A DNA stretch of 64,000 nt from JAICXG01 sp036494545 (GCA_036494545.1 DASXOB010000010.1:1-64000); one strand, 5' to 3'. Numbered from the stretch's first letter, positions 26,772 through 36,252 are shown. Numbers and translations are program-made. Notes: a model not told the origin generated them from the sequence alone.

Positions 26772-27350
26772 CTACTGCTGAAAGCTAGTCGCCGACGGCT
26801 CCGGGCAGTGCGCGGTCTCCGTGATCGCGCCGCCCGAGTTGTCGGCGCGCAAGGTCCAGCACTCGCCGAGGGTTGAGCAGTAACAGATCTCGACTGTGAC
26901 CCGGGCACGATCCTTGTTTAACCTGTTCCAGAGCGCGTCTTTCTTATCCGAGCTTAGCGGCTTTCCGTTCTCGTCGTCTGGGGTGAGAATGTTCGTCGAC
27001 TCGCCTGCCGATAAGACATGCCCGCTTATGTTACTCTCGGAGAAAGGATGTGGGCCGGGTCCAAGCAATTTGTGTAGTGCTTCGTCCCACCGGCGCACAG
27101 GCTGGCCATCGACCCGCACAATCACATGCCTGACGATGGCCGGTCCGACACCTTTGTTTGCCACGGTAAAGTAAATGTCAGGTTCGTTACTGGTGTTGTA
27201 TTCAAGGATCGGCCAGACCGCCGCGCGCACCTGCTGACGCTGCATGTAAGCCGTGTAACTGGAGATACACAAGGCAAGGAAACCCACCAGCGTTGCGATA
27301 ACTGTCTCGTAGCGGCTAACCGACCATTTTCGATGTTGTTCTTCCGGCAC
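26772..27350 (-). CDS. Membrane-anchored protein of unknown function
   Basis: One N-terminal membrane segment (YETVIATLVGFLALCISSYT), then a soluble domain of about 150 residues with a probable immunoglobulin-like strand pattern (IYFTVANKGVGPAIVRHVIV, ARVTVEICYCSTLGECWTL). The Cys pair in CYCSTLGEC may form a disulfide outside the cytoplasm. The frame is open from a TTG at 27401; the GTG at 27350 is chosen because it places the membrane segment at the usual distance. Single gene, divergent from the WAVG-repeat gene. Similar single-span proteins are widespread and uncharacterised. Confidence 0.65.
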   Translation of the reverse strand: MPEEQHRKWSVSRYETVIATLVGFLALCISSYTAYMQRQQVRAAVWPILEYNTSNEPDIYFTVANKGVGPAIVRHVIVRVDGQPVRRWDEALHKLLGPGPHPFSESNISGHVLSAGESTNILTPDDENGKPLSSDKKDALWNRLNKDRARVTVEICYCSTLGECWTLRADNSGGAITETAHCPEPSATSFQQ

Positions 27351-27489
27351 GGAACCGAGCCTATTCCCGGCAGACAAAGTGTCAATCCAGGCCCGCGACA
27401 ACAGCCGAACGAGAGCGACGGCAAGCCACTTATCGGCGGAGCTTCGAGCAATTTCAGGCGAAATCGCGCAGTGTGACCCGGCTTCACAG

Positions 27490-27505
27490 GTAACAAAGCT
27501 GTTAC
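27490..27505. promoter_or_regulatory. Palindromic operator GTAAC-aaagct-GTTAC
   Basis: Perfect site 43 nt before the ATG of the WAVG-repeat gene. It lies 139 bp from the presumed start of the divergent gene, so it most likely serves the plus-strand gene. Confidence 0.72.
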
Positions 27506-27548
27506 GCAGAAGGTTTTGTCATCCTCAATTCCTGAGGCACCCTCCGCC

Positions 27549-28661
27549 ATGAAAATTGCTCCTCTTGTCTTTCTTTGTGTTTTGCTTGCGACATCCGCGA
27601 TGGCGGCTGACTGGCAGGCAGTCAAAAGCCCGAATGCTGGAACCCAGGCCAACTCGCTCTCTGGCGTGTCCGCAGTAGGGGATAACGATGTCTGGGCGGT
27701 TGGCTGGTTTTTCAATCAGACTCTTAATGCTTACCGGACCGAGATTCAGCACTGGAACGGCGCGACCTGGTCGTTTGTGACCAGTCCAAACGCGACCACG
27801 GGCTATAACTTGCTCAACGGTGTCGCGGTTGTCGCCGCAAACGACGTCTGGGCGGTCGGTCAGGCGGCAATCGGTAGCACTTACAGCACTCTTATCGAAC
27901 ATTGGAACGGCACCTCGTGGAGCATAATCACAAGTCCGAATGTCTCCGGCCGCGCCAACGTTCTCGAAGCGGTCAACGTGATCGCCGCTAATGATATCTG
28001 GGCTGTGGGCTATTCCACTGACAGTAGCTTCAACAACTTCACTCTGACCATGCATTGGGACGGCGCCACCTGGAGCATCGTGCCGAGCCCGATCCGCAGT
28101 GATGATATCCTCTTCGCGGTGGATGCCGTTGCTTCGAACGACGTCTGGGCCGTTGGTCGCTCCTTTCAGGAAGCACGGACGCTGACGATTCACTGGAATG
28201 GAACCAGCTGGAGCATCGTGCCCAGCCCTAACGACATTGGAGATGACATCCTGTTCGGAGTCGCTGCGATCGCCTCAAACGACGTCTGGGCAGTAGGCGC
28301 TGATGGCAGCCTCAGCACTATGGCCCAGCATTGGAATGGAACCTCGTGGAGCATTGTCCCCACGCCTAACTTCAATCAAAACGCAACCAACCAGGTCATG
28401 GTAGGAATCGTCGCTCTTTCGAGCAATAACATCTGGACCGCAGGTCAATACATCGTCCCGATTGAAGGCAGCGCCCAGAGCAGTCTCACGGAAAACTGGA
28501 ATGGCTCTCAATGGACTTTCGTTCCAAGCCCGAATAGGAACAGATCTAACAATCGTCTCCACGGTATCACGGTTACACCGAATGGGACGCTCTGGGCTGT
28601 TGGCACAACCGGCGTTTTCACCAAGCCGGAAAAGACTTTCATCCTGCGTAAGACTCCATAG
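27549..28661 (+). CDS. Exported seven-repeat 'WAVG' beta-propeller protein
   Basis: Signal peptide MKIAPLVFLCVLLATSAMAA, then seven repeats of about 48 residues with the pattern WNGxxWSIVPSPNxxxxxxLxGVAAIASNDVWAVG. Repeat ends are NDVWAVGW, NDVWAVGQ, NDIWAVGY, NDVWAVGR, NDVWAVGA, NNIWTAGQ and TLWAVGT. This predicts a seven-bladed propeller. The ATG at 27549 starts the signal peptide; an upstream in-frame ATG at 27516 would spoil it. No Shine-Dalgarno; a GTAAC-N6-GTTAC site lies 43 nt upstream. Function unknown, secreted. Confidence 0.85.
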   Translation: MKIAPLVFLCVLLATSAMAADWQAVKSPNAGTQANSLSGVSAVGDNDVWAVGWFFNQTLNAYRTEIQHWNGATWSFVTSPNATTGYNLLNGVAVVAANDVWAVGQAAIGSTYSTLIEHWNGTSWSIITSPNVSGRANVLEAVNVIAANDIWAVGYSTDSSFNNFTLTMHWDGATWSIVPSPIRSDDILFAVDAVASNDVWAVGRSFQEARTLTIHWNGTSWSIVPSPNDIGDDILFGVAAIASNDVWAVGADGSLSTMAQHWNGTSWSIVPTPNFNQNATNQVMVGIVALSSNNIWTAGQYIVPIEGSAQSSLTENWNGSQWTFVPSPNRNRSNNRLHGITVTPNGTLWAVGTTGVFTKPEKTFILRKTP

Positions 28662-28736
28662 GGAATAACTCTCAAGGTTGCGGCCTGGGGCGGTAATTGG
28701 GCGGTTTCCGCAAGTTGGCTCCCGGCAACTCCGAAC

Positions 28737-29111
28737 TTAATCGGTGTGATTTGCAAAACCGCGGCGGTTCGGATCAATCCGATAGGTGAATAAGACTGAC
28801 GCACCCGTATTCGTCACGGTAACAGTCGCAGGCCCAGCAACGATCACGGCTTGCTGCGATCCACCAGTAACCCCGATGTCCAAAGGATTCTCGGCTGCTG
28901 TAGTCTTGCCGTCTATTGTCACCGACAGGCTCCCAAATGACGAACCAGCAGCCTGGTAATTCAATACTGTGAGGATTTTGCCGTCCGGGACGTCAACGAC
29001 CAGGGGCGGATCGCCGGGAGCGAGAACGTTGCTGTGAAATACATCGCCGCCGGCAAGTGTCGATGTTGTCGTTGCTACGGCTGCAATTAAGGAGAGGATT
29101 AGGATTTTCAT
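28737..29111 (-). CDS. Small exported beta-rich protein
   Basis: 124 residues: signal peptide MKILILSLIAAVATTTSTLA followed by about 100 residues of strand-like sequence (LVVDVPDGKILTVLNYQAAG, VIVAGPATVTVTNTGASVLF). The ATG is directly preceded by a short inverted repeat (TCCGAC-tta-GTCGGA on the plus strand, 29113-29128 region) that could fold over the ribosome site. No recognised family. It converges with the WAVG gene and is divergent from the FnIII gene. Confidence 0.65.
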   Translation of the reverse strand: MKILILSLIAAVATTTSTLAGGDVFHSNVLAPGDPPLVVDVPDGKILTVLNYQAAGSSFGSLSVTIDGKTTAAENPLDIGVTGGSQQAVIVAGPATVTVTNTGASVLFTYRIDPNRRGFANHTD

Positions 29112-29310
29112 GCGTCCGACTTAGTCGGATGAGAGAAGAAACGCAATCGCACAAAAACCATAGCGGATCAGGCCCAACACCCATTTCTGCAGCACAGCCA
29201 TGCTATCTCCCCATCCTGGATTTGAAACCCCGGCCTCATCTCCGGTTTCGTTACGGCTGGTTTCCAAACTATCCTTCTGGAGAGCCGGCCCCAAGGCATC
29301 GGTTTTCCAA

Positions 29311-29332
29311 AAGGTTACAGTCCTGTAACCTT
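29311..29332. promoter_or_regulatory. Palindromic operator GTTAC-agtcct-GTAAC, extended
   Basis: The core at 29314-29329 has the half-sites in reversed form (GTTAC then GTAAC) with the same 6-bp spacer. The palindrome extends to AAGGTTACAG/CTGTAACCTT. It ends 46 nt before the ATG at 29376, the same spacing as at the other sites. Confidence 0.68.
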
Positions 29333-29375
29333 TCCCGGATCGACCATTGTGCGGCAGTCGTTCCATAACGGACGA

Positions 29376-31889
29376 ATGATTTCAGCGAGAACGTTTTGGG
29401 CAGCGCTTGTTGGAGCGCTGGGGATACTCATTTCCACGGTGGCTCAGGGGACGCCGCCCGCGCCTGTCCTTGTCGCCCCGGCCGACGGTGCGTCAGCTCG
29501 TCAACCGATTGTGGTGGATTGGGATCCAGTGGTGGATCCGAGTGGGCCGATCGTCAGCTATACGTGGCAGGTGGGGACCAGTGCCGGATTTACAACGGTC
29601 GTGCTGGAAGGGTTTACCAGCATGCTTTTCGAGGGCGTCGAAGCGGCGACGAACGATCAGGTCAGCGGACTGGCCAAGGGGACCTATTTCTGGAGGGTGA
29701 AAGCAACCTCGCCTACTGGCGACTCGGCCTGGTCGACGGTGCGTGCCTTTACCGTAACTGGTCTCGGGCCGGCGCCGCAGGGGAAACCGAGAATTACAAC
29801 CCCGGCCAACAATGCCAAGTTTCACGCGTTGGAAACATTTCCCATCCGCTGGTCGGCCGTCCCCGACGCACATCATTACCTGTTGGAAGTAGACGATGAG
29901 CCTACCTTCTCCTATCCCCTCGCCCTGACGACGAACGCGCTCACCTTTGGGACCAAGGCCGACGTCGGTTGGGGTAACGAAATCCCGCAGATTTATTACC
30001 GCGTTCGCGCCGTCTCAGCGGATAATGTGCGCGGGCTTCCTTCGCAGACTATCGCTGTCCGAATCACCAACAGTGCACCTGTTCCGGCCGCGCCAACACA
30101 GGTTGCACCGGCTGCGGGAGCATCGGTCTCCCTGCCCTTTACTTTTGATTGGACTGACACGGCAAATCCGCAGGTCGCCGGCTATGATCTTGACGTCGAT
30201 ACCGATCCGAATTTCGGCGGCGACTTCGGCGTGCTCTTGATCCAAGACATCACACGCTCGGATTACATGCTTGCGTCCGACCTTCCGCCCGGCAGCTATT
30301 TCTGGAGAATCCGCGCGCTGCACGGTGCAGTTGCTGGTCCATGGTCGGCTGGACGCGCCATCACGGTCACGGAGTCATCGCCAACACCTGACGGATTGGT
30401 TCCCTTCTGGCTCATCGCTTCGCCTAGTTTCGCCGCCGGTGGAAACCCGACCCAGGCGAGATTGACTTTGAATGCGCCCGCGCCGGTGGGTGGCGCGACA
30501 GTGACGGTGGCGAGCGATCTGCCACAGGCCAATCTACCTGGAAGCGTCTTTGTGCCGCAGGGAAAGACCGATGCCGTCGTAACACCCATCACGACCGAGC
30601 CTGTTTCGGGCGCGACCATTAGTACTCTGCGTGCGGCGTACGGTGGTGGCATTCAACAGAGTTCGATTGGGCTATTCCCAATACTCTTAGGCACTCAGGT
30701 CGGAGCCGAAAATGTCGTCGGAGGTACTTCATTTAACGGGACAATCACTTTGCTCGAACGAGCACCGGCCGGTGGCTTGATTGTCCGCCTCGTGAGCAGT
30801 GATACCTCTCTGCTGCGCCCCCCGCCCACCATCACCATTCCGGAAGGTTCAACCGGCGTGACATTCCCGATCGCAACCAGCCCGGTCGCCGAATCGATCA
30901 TCGTCTCACTCGCCTCAGGCACCGATAGCGACGGATTCAGTGCCGCTCGACTTTTCGTTATTCTCACTCCGCCGGGCGGTGCAACTTTGCCTCCTAGTCT
31001 TGCTTCGTTAACGCTGGGTCAACAAAGCGTGCTCGGCGGCACCACAACCACCGGAACAGTGACTCTCACCGGACCGGCCCCGGCAGGCGGCGCTGTTATT
31101 CCGTTGAGCGGAAGCCTGGAGGGCGAAGTCGTCACGCCACCCAGTGTGACCGTGCCGGCCGGGAGCGTGAGCGCGAATTTCACCATCACAGCGCCGCATG
31201 TGCTGGAACCGCATTGGGTCGTGATCCAAGGCTTTTATGGGACCTTTAATGGTATTCAGGCCACGACCCTGGAAATCAATCCTGGCTCGCCGGGGCCGCC
31301 GACTGTGTTCGCCATCGGGGTCGCGGATTCAACTGTGACCGCGGGAGACACCGTCCGCGGCACCGCCGGAATCTTCGCACCGGCTCCGGCTGGTGGGGCG
31401 GCGGTCAAGCTCAAGAGCAGTAATCCGAGCGTCGTTCAAGTGCCCGCTACCGTCCGCATCGCGGAGGGGAACAGCGCCAATAGTTTCGCTATCAAGACAG
31501 GCCCGGTGTTCATCGAAACATCGGTGCGCATCGATGCCACTCTCGGCGGCGTGACCAAGTCGGTCTTTCTCAATGTCGACCCGAATCCGGACGACCAGCC
31601 GTTGCTGGAATCCCTCACTATAACTCCTGGCAGTGTGCCAGGTGGGACGAACGCGACCGGCACCGTCACTCTCAGCGGTCCAGCCCCGACCGGTGGAATC
31701 TTTGTCACTCTCTCGTCGAGCAATAACTCTGTCGCTCAGGCGCCACCGATCGTCGCCGTCGCTGAAGGGCAAACCTCAGCGAACTTTGTCGTTACCACGT
31801 TCCCGGTCTCAAACACGACCGTCGTCACCATTACCGCTTTCTATGGCAGCGGCGTCGAAAGCGCCAACCTCACCGTGACGAAACCCTAA
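29376..31889 (+). CDS. Large secreted protein with FnIII-like and repeated Ig-like domains
   Basis: Signal peptide MISARTFWAALVGALGILIS, then three fibronectin-III-like domains in the N-terminal 320 residues (each closing like GTYFWRVKATSPTGDSAWS, or PPGSYFWRIRALHGAVAG). About five diverged repeats of 95-100 residues follow, of the type GGTxxTGTVTLxGPAPxGGxxVxLSSSNxxVxxPxxVxVxxG, typical Ig-like modules of large exported proteins. No cell-wall anchor or catalytic motif. An in-frame GTG at 29349 is possible, but the signal peptide starts at 29376. Probably an adhesive or structural secreted protein. A palindromic operator lies 46 nt upstream. Confidence 0.8.
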   Translation: MISARTFWAALVGALGILISTVAQGTPPAPVLVAPADGASARQPIVVDWDPVVDPSGPIVSYTWQVGTSAGFTTVVLEGFTSMLFEGVEAATNDQVSGLAKGTYFWRVKATSPTGDSAWSTVRAFTVTGLGPAPQGKPRITTPANNAKFHALETFPIRWSAVPDAHHYLLEVDDEPTFSYPLALTTNALTFGTKADVGWGNEIPQIYYRVRAVSADNVRGLPSQTIAVRITNSAPVPAAPTQVAPAAGASVSLPFTFDWTDTANPQVAGYDLDVDTDPNFGGDFGVLLIQDITRSDYMLASDLPPGSYFWRIRALHGAVAGPWSAGRAITVTESSPTPDGLVPFWLIASPSFAAGGNPTQARLTLNAPAPVGGATVTVASDLPQANLPGSVFVPQGKTDAVVTPITTEPVSGATISTLRAAYGGGIQQSSIGLFPILLGTQVGAENVVGGTSFNGTITLLERAPAGGLIVRLVSSDTSLLRPPPTITIPEGSTGVTFPIATSPVAESIIVSLASGTDSDGFSAARLFVILTPPGGATLPPSLASLTLGQQSVLGGTTTTGTVTLTGPAPAGGAVIPLSGSLEGEVVTPPSVTVPAGSVSANFTITAPHVLEPHWVVIQGFYGTFNGIQATTLEINPGSPGPPTVFAIGVADSTVTAGDTVRGTAGIFAPAPAGGAAVKLKSSNPSVVQVPATVRIAEGNSANSFAIKTGPVFIETSVRIDATLGGVTKSVFLNVDPNPDDQPLLESLTITPGSVPGGTNATGTVTLSGPAPTGGIFVTLSSSNNSVAQAPPIVAVAEGQTSANFVVTTFPVSNTTVVTITAFYGSGVESANLTVTKP

Positions 31890-31919
31890 GTGTCCTGGCG
31901 TCTCCGGGTAGCAAGGCCT

Positions 31920-33986
31920 TTATTTGTTAGGCTGTTGGCAAAGCTTCTGAAAGCGCGGATCCTTCCGTAGCGGGTCCCAGAACGGATTGTACTTAAGATC
32001 AGCACGAGTAACCCCGGCTGGTACTTCGAGCAAATGTGGAATGCCTGCGATCGCCGAATCCAAGTCGCCGAAATGTGCCTGAATCTGCGCCAGTGTCGTT
32101 AGGGCGAAGGGTTTGATGACAGCATCGTTGTCATAGTCCTTCACTGCCTGCTGAGCCTGCTGCAATGCTTTATCCTTTTGGCCAAGCCCGGCGTAGGCGA
32201 GAGCGAGGGTCGAGGGAAGTCCGTTAGCTTCGGGTAGAACCACGGTGTCAGGGGTTGGTTTGATCATCTCCACCAAGTGGGAGAAAGTGCGCCGCGCCTC
32301 TTCGCCCCGCCCCATCCAATCCTGGCAAAAGCCTACCTGGGCCACGATCGCTCTAAGTTCGGAATCGATCGGCTGCCCGGCAGGAATTGCGCGAACTTTG
32401 CGTTCGACGACATCAATAGCGACATCGAAACGGCGCTCGTAGATTGCCTGCGTGACGCGCGAACCTATAACGAAGTCATCGTCGCTAGCGTCCGCGGGTA
32501 GTCGCGCGATTTCCTGTGCAGCTTCATGCACTCGGCCCTGGCTCTGGAAGACGTTGGCCTTTTGCGCGTGCGCGGTGTCCGAGTCCGGCGAAATCTCCAG
32601 CGCCCGATCGAGGACCGCGCAGGCATCATCGAAACGGCGGAGGTAATTATAAAACTCTCCGCCCATGCTGCACAGCAGCGACACATCACGCGGGTCGAGG
32701 TCGAGGGCTTTTTTAAACTCAGATTCAGCCTCCTGCCACCGGCCGAGGCGGCGGAGCACAAACGCCAGGTTCCGCAGCAGGTAGGAGTTGTTCGGCGAGA
32801 GTGTTTCTGCCCGCCTGAAAGCGGTTACTGCCCCTTCGAAATCTCTGAGGACCCGATAACGATACGCACCCTGTGCGATCCATGATTCTCCCGCATTCGG
32901 CGCGAGCGCCATCGCTCGATCGGCAGCTTCCTTTACCGCTCCCGGTGAGTTCGTCGCGGGATCAACTCCATTAAAAAACAGAAAGCTGCGAAGAATGGCG
33001 AGACGCGACACGGCAAGGGCAAAGTTCGGATCGAGCTGCACAGCTTGAGCGTAATTGCGAACGGCCTCGGCGTAGGCGTTATAGCCATACTGTGAATGTT
33101 CGATCGATACACCGCGGAGGTAGGCTTCGTAGGCAGCGACGTTTTGCGTCGGCTTTTCGGTCACTGCCTTTTCTTCGGCCCCTGTTAGCGTGGCTTTGAG
33201 CTGATCGGCGATCGCCGTCGCTACCTCTCCTTCGACGCCGAAGACGTCGTCCAGCCTGCGATTGTAGCTCTCCGCCCAAAGATGTTCGTCGGTCGCTGCG
33301 TGGATAAGCTGCACATTGATATGAGTGGAGTTTGCTACCTTTTGCACGCTTCCTTCGAGCAGGTTAGCGACTCCCAACTCTTTGCCTACCTGACGCAGGT
33401 TTTCCGGTGCGCTCTTATACTTCTGGGTCGAAGTCCGCGAGATCACCTTGAGGGCGGCTATCTTCGAAAGCCGGGTCAGGATTTCATCCTGAATGCCATC
33501 AGCGAAATAAGCATTGTCCGGATCACGACTGAGATTTTCGAACGGAAGGACGGCAATGCTTTTTTCCGGGACAACCACCGGGGTTTCCGGTATCAGAGTC
33601 TTTACCGGAGCTGCTGCTGCGCCAGTTACGACTTTCGGCCGAAAGATCTGAAAGAGCAGTAGACCAGCAGCAATAACCGCAAAGACAACAGTTATCGCCA
33701 CAATCTTGCGCCCGGTGTGATGTGCGATCGACCTATCAGCGGCGATTTCCGATTCGCGCTTGATCCCTTCCGGCGTGATCTCGAATGCCCAGGCGAAGAC
33801 CAGTGCGGGCAGAAAGCCAAGCACGAGAACGGCCACAAACACCTTCATCACCCACTGCGGCGCGTCGAATGTTGGAAAGAGGATCGACGCCGCCTGGATG
33901 ATCAGCCAGCTGATAACGATGTAAGCCGCCGCGACCTTGTAAACATTGCGGCGTTTCAGCTCCCCAAAAAAACTTCGCTCCTCCAT
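31920..33986 (-). CDS. Membrane protein with TolB/FlgO-like domain and TPR repeats
   Basis: The N-terminus (MEERSFFGELKRRNVYKVAA) is the opening found in adenylate-cyclase-associated TPR proteins. Membrane segments follow (AAYIVISWLIIQAASILF, VFVAVLVLGFLPALVFAWAF, IVAITVVFAVIAAGLLLF). The next domain begins SIAVLPFENLSRDPDNAYFA and includes DGIQDEILTRLSKI, the TolB-N/FlgO-like module. The C-terminal 400 residues are TPR repeats. No cyclase or winged-helix DNA-binding domain is fused here. The ATG at 33986 is preferred over a TTG at 34013. A signalling or scaffold role is likely; the partner is unknown. Confidence 0.85.
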   Translation of the reverse strand: MEERSFFGELKRRNVYKVAAAYIVISWLIIQAASILFPTFDAPQWVMKVFVAVLVLGFLPALVFAWAFEITPEGIKRESEIAADRSIAHHTGRKIVAITVVFAVIAAGLLLFQIFRPKVVTGAAAAPVKTLIPETPVVVPEKSIAVLPFENLSRDPDNAYFADGIQDEILTRLSKIAALKVISRTSTQKYKSAPENLRQVGKELGVANLLEGSVQKVANSTHINVQLIHAATDEHLWAESYNRRLDDVFGVEGEVATAIADQLKATLTGAEEKAVTEKPTQNVAAYEAYLRGVSIEHSQYGYNAYAEAVRNYAQAVQLDPNFALAVSRLAILRSFLFFNGVDPATNSPGAVKEAADRAMALAPNAGESWIAQGAYRYRVLRDFEGAVTAFRRAETLSPNNSYLLRNLAFVLRRLGRWQEAESEFKKALDLDPRDVSLLCSMGGEFYNYLRRFDDACAVLDRALEISPDSDTAHAQKANVFQSQGRVHEAAQEIARLPADASDDDFVIGSRVTQAIYERRFDVAIDVVERKVRAIPAGQPIDSELRAIVAQVGFCQDWMGRGEEARRTFSHLVEMIKPTPDTVVLPEANGLPSTLALAYAGLGQKDKALQQAQQAVKDYDNDAVIKPFALTTLAQIQAHFGDLDSAIAGIPHLLEVPAGVTRADLKYNPFWDPLRKDPRFQKLCQQPNK

Positions 33987-34110
33987 GCAATCGCCGCATT
34001 GTAGTGTCCCCAAAGGATTTCGGAAAGCCCGGAGTTCGCGTCCGGCCGGCGACCAGGCGTAGTCCGCGCCAGGATGAGGATAGAACCAGGCGCTGACTGC
34101 TATCTGAAAG

Positions 34111-34599
34111 TTATGGCCCGGCCGCAGCGTCTTTCAGTGCAGCCATGTCGATCCTGCTCATTTTCATCATCGCGCTCATGACACGTTCGGCCTTGGCTTT
34201 GTCAGAATCGCCGAGCAATTCAATGAGCAAACGCGGCTGCACCTGCCACGACAAACCATATTTGTCTTTCAGCCAGCTACAGGGACCGGGCTCACCGCCA
34301 TCAGCAGTCAGTTTTTCCCAGTAATCATCGACCTCCGCCTGGGTATCGCACATCACCACGAACGACACCGCTTCGGTGAACTTGAACTGCGGCCCGGCAT
34401 TGAGGGCGACGAATTCAACCCCATCGAGGGTAAATTCCACGGTCATGACCGAGCCCGGTTCCCGCCCGATTTGCTTCGCCGATTCCTCCGGGTAGCGGGT
34501 GATCTTGTTAATCTTCGAGTTCTTAAAAACGGAGGTGTAAAACTTGGCGGCTTCTTCCGCGTTATCGTCAAACCACAGGAATGGTGAAATCGTCTGCAT
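34111..34599 (-). CDS. VOC-family protein, PhnB / '3-demethylubiquinone-9 3-methyltransferase' type
   Basis: 162 residues with the family opening PFLWFDDNAEEAAKFYTSVF and the closing GLSWQVQPRLLIELLGDSDKAKAERVMSAM. This is the glyoxalase/VOC subfamily often annotated as 3-demethylubiquinone-9 3-methyltransferase (pfam06983), though true methyltransferase activity is doubtful. VOC proteins usually bind a divalent metal and a small molecule. Monocistronic. A fragment of a related gene lies at 36388-36485, and a more distant PhnB-like gene at 52098. Confidence 0.88.
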   Translation of the reverse strand: MQTISPFLWFDDNAEEAAKFYTSVFKNSKINKITRYPEESAKQIGREPGSVMTVEFTLDGVEFVALNAGPQFKFTEAVSFVVMCDTQAEVDDYWEKLTADGGEPGPCSWLKDKYGLSWQVQPRLLIELLGDSDKAKAERVMSAMMKMSRIDMAALKDAAAGP

Positions 34600-34730
34600 C
34601 GGCAGATCTTACCCATGAATCGGACGGAGAACAGCGTTCAATCGTCCGCGCAAACAAATGATGCAGCCCGAGTTTCGATAGTGAGGGCAGACCTTTCGAG
34701 CTATCTCTTGTCGCGCGGCTCTCCCTATAC

Positions 34731-35195
34731 TCAGGGACAAACGATCTTTCGATCTTTCATACCCAGAATCGTCGTTTGCGATAGGCCGGGGTTAAACTTC
34801 TTGTAACTAATCGAAACGGTCGCGGTGTTTTCACCTTCCTTAGCCACACTGCCAGTTACGGAAACCAGGATGGTGCCGTCGGAATTATAGAACGCATTTT
34901 GCGATCGGCCGTCGGAATAACCGTGTACCTGCTTGAACCCTTGGAAATGTGCTACGCACCAGGCCAGGGTCGCGTCAATCTTCGCATCGTAGACGCTATA
35001 GAAATTCGTCTCCATCTTACTCTGGCAGATCGTAACTTCAGGTAACTTAACAGGCTTGCCCTCGTCGACCCTATTACTTACAGCTGGGTAAAGCGGAAGA
35101 CCGGTTAAGGAATCGGTCTTCTCAGTCGAAGCGGAGTTCGCTGAAACGACCAGAGCAAAACCGAAAATCACCGCACAGGAAAAAATCTTCTTCAT
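34731..35195 (-). CDS. Small exported protein of unknown function
   Basis: Signal peptide MKKIFSCAVIFGFALVVSAN followed by a mature part of about 130 residues (GLPLYPAVSNRVDEGKPVKL, KIDATLAWCVAHFQGFKQVH, DGTILVSVTGSVAKEGENTA). The frame is open to 35411, but the ATG at 35195 starts the signal peptide. It looks like an alpha-beta sandwich exported domain of a type common in Verrucomicrobia/Acidobacteria; I do not recognise a named family. Divergent from the gene at 35412. Confidence 0.7.
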   Translation of the reverse strand: MKKIFSCAVIFGFALVVSANSASTEKTDSLTGLPLYPAVSNRVDEGKPVKLPEVTICQSKMETNFYSVYDAKIDATLAWCVAHFQGFKQVHGYSDGRSQNAFYNSDGTILVSVTGSVAKEGENTATVSISYKKFNPGLSQTTILGMKDRKIVCP

Positions 35196-35349
35196 AGATC
35201 GGAAGATAGAATGCTTGTACTCCCTTGAAAACGCTAAATCCCGCAGCCGAGAGGCTCGGCCACAGATTTCCGTCTTCGCTGCAAACCGGTTGCATCTCCC
35301 CGCGGCTGGCGCGTGCCGCGACCGACGTAGCAGGCACCGATTCAGAAAG

Positions 35350-35365
35350 GTTACAAACGCGTAAA
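35350..35365. promoter_or_regulatory. Palindromic site GTTAC-aaacgc-GTAAA
   Basis: One mismatch (final A for C) from the reversed form of the palindrome at 29314. It ends 46 nt before the ATG at 35412, the same spacing as at the perfect sites. Confidence 0.55.
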
Positions 35366-35411
35366 GATTGCGCGTTCGCGCTTCCAGGCGGACGCGCTTA
35401 CCAGTCGCCAC

Positions 35412-36215
35412 ATGAAAAACCTACTAGCTCTCGCAGTGATGGCGCTCTTTGCAGTCCCATCTTTCACCCAGGCCGACGTGGAAGATCGGCTTTATGACTT
35501 CACCGACGCCTATTACCTCCAAAACGGCGTCAATCCCGCTCTCATCGGCGGACGAATGGAAGCCGGCACCGGCATCGCCGTCACAGACACGCCCATCTTT
35601 TCCTATCAGAGAAATGTGCGCGCCCTGCTTACCCTTTCCGCTTACGATCATAGCGGCAACTTCAATTACTTCACCGTTCTGGGCGGAATCAGCGCCGGCG
35701 CCTTCACGGCTAACTCAGCCGGACAGAATGCCCGCGCGACCGCCGATAGCTTTATCGAGTATCTCTTCCCTCAGGCTGGCACGGACCCGATTGGCTTTAC
35801 TTTCCGCCAATCGTCTTTGCTGGATATGCGCAATGGCTACTTCGGTAAAGACCCGCTTGGCCTCTGGCTCCATACCTGGGTTAACTTCACTCCCAAGGCA
35901 CGGACCGCCGCCGGCAAGCAAGCGCTCAATGCCATTGCGAGAAAGAACGGCCGCGCGCTCGACGGCACTCCCATCATTGCCACGATGAGCGATATCGATA
36001 GTCTGTTCAGCAAGGGTTATATCACCAAGACTACGCGACCAGACACCGACCCGCTGCGTTATGCGATCTGCCCGGTGATTAAAGACCCGACCGACGGCGG
36101 CATTGCCACTGACCAGTTCCTCGCCCTTCCGCTGAAGACCGATGGCACGCCGGTCGAGCCGGACTTCCTGATCAACTTCGAAAGCCTGCGCCTCACCGGC
36201 GACTGGGCTAACTAG
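35412..36215 (+). CDS. Exported protein of unknown function, parent of two dispersed 3' copies
   Basis: 267 residues with signal peptide MKNLLALAVMALFAVPSFTQA. The mature part (DRLYDFTDAYYLQNGVNPAL, RNVRALLTLSAYDHSGNFNY, FRQSSLLDMRNGYFGKDPLG, ending ESLRLTGDWAN) has no motif I recognise. It has its own upstream palindrome (35350-35365) and a strong terminator (36253-36290), so it is a single-gene unit. Two degraded copies of its 3' end and downstream DNA are at 38064-38310 and 46343-46545, so related genes once stood there or its tail has been copied repeatedly. Confidence 0.72.
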   Translation: MKNLLALAVMALFAVPSFTQADVEDRLYDFTDAYYLQNGVNPALIGGRMEAGTGIAVTDTPIFSYQRNVRALLTLSAYDHSGNFNYFTVLGGISAGAFTANSAGQNARATADSFIEYLFPQAGTDPIGFTFRQSSLLDMRNGYFGKDPLGLWLHTWVNFTPKARTAAGKQALNAIARKNGRALDGTPIIATMSDIDSLFSKGYITKTTRPDTDPLRYAICPVIKDPTDGGIATDQFLALPLKTDGTPVEPDFLINFESLRLTGDWAN

Positions 36216-36252
36216 GAACCGGATAACACTAACTAACAAACAACTTCGACGC

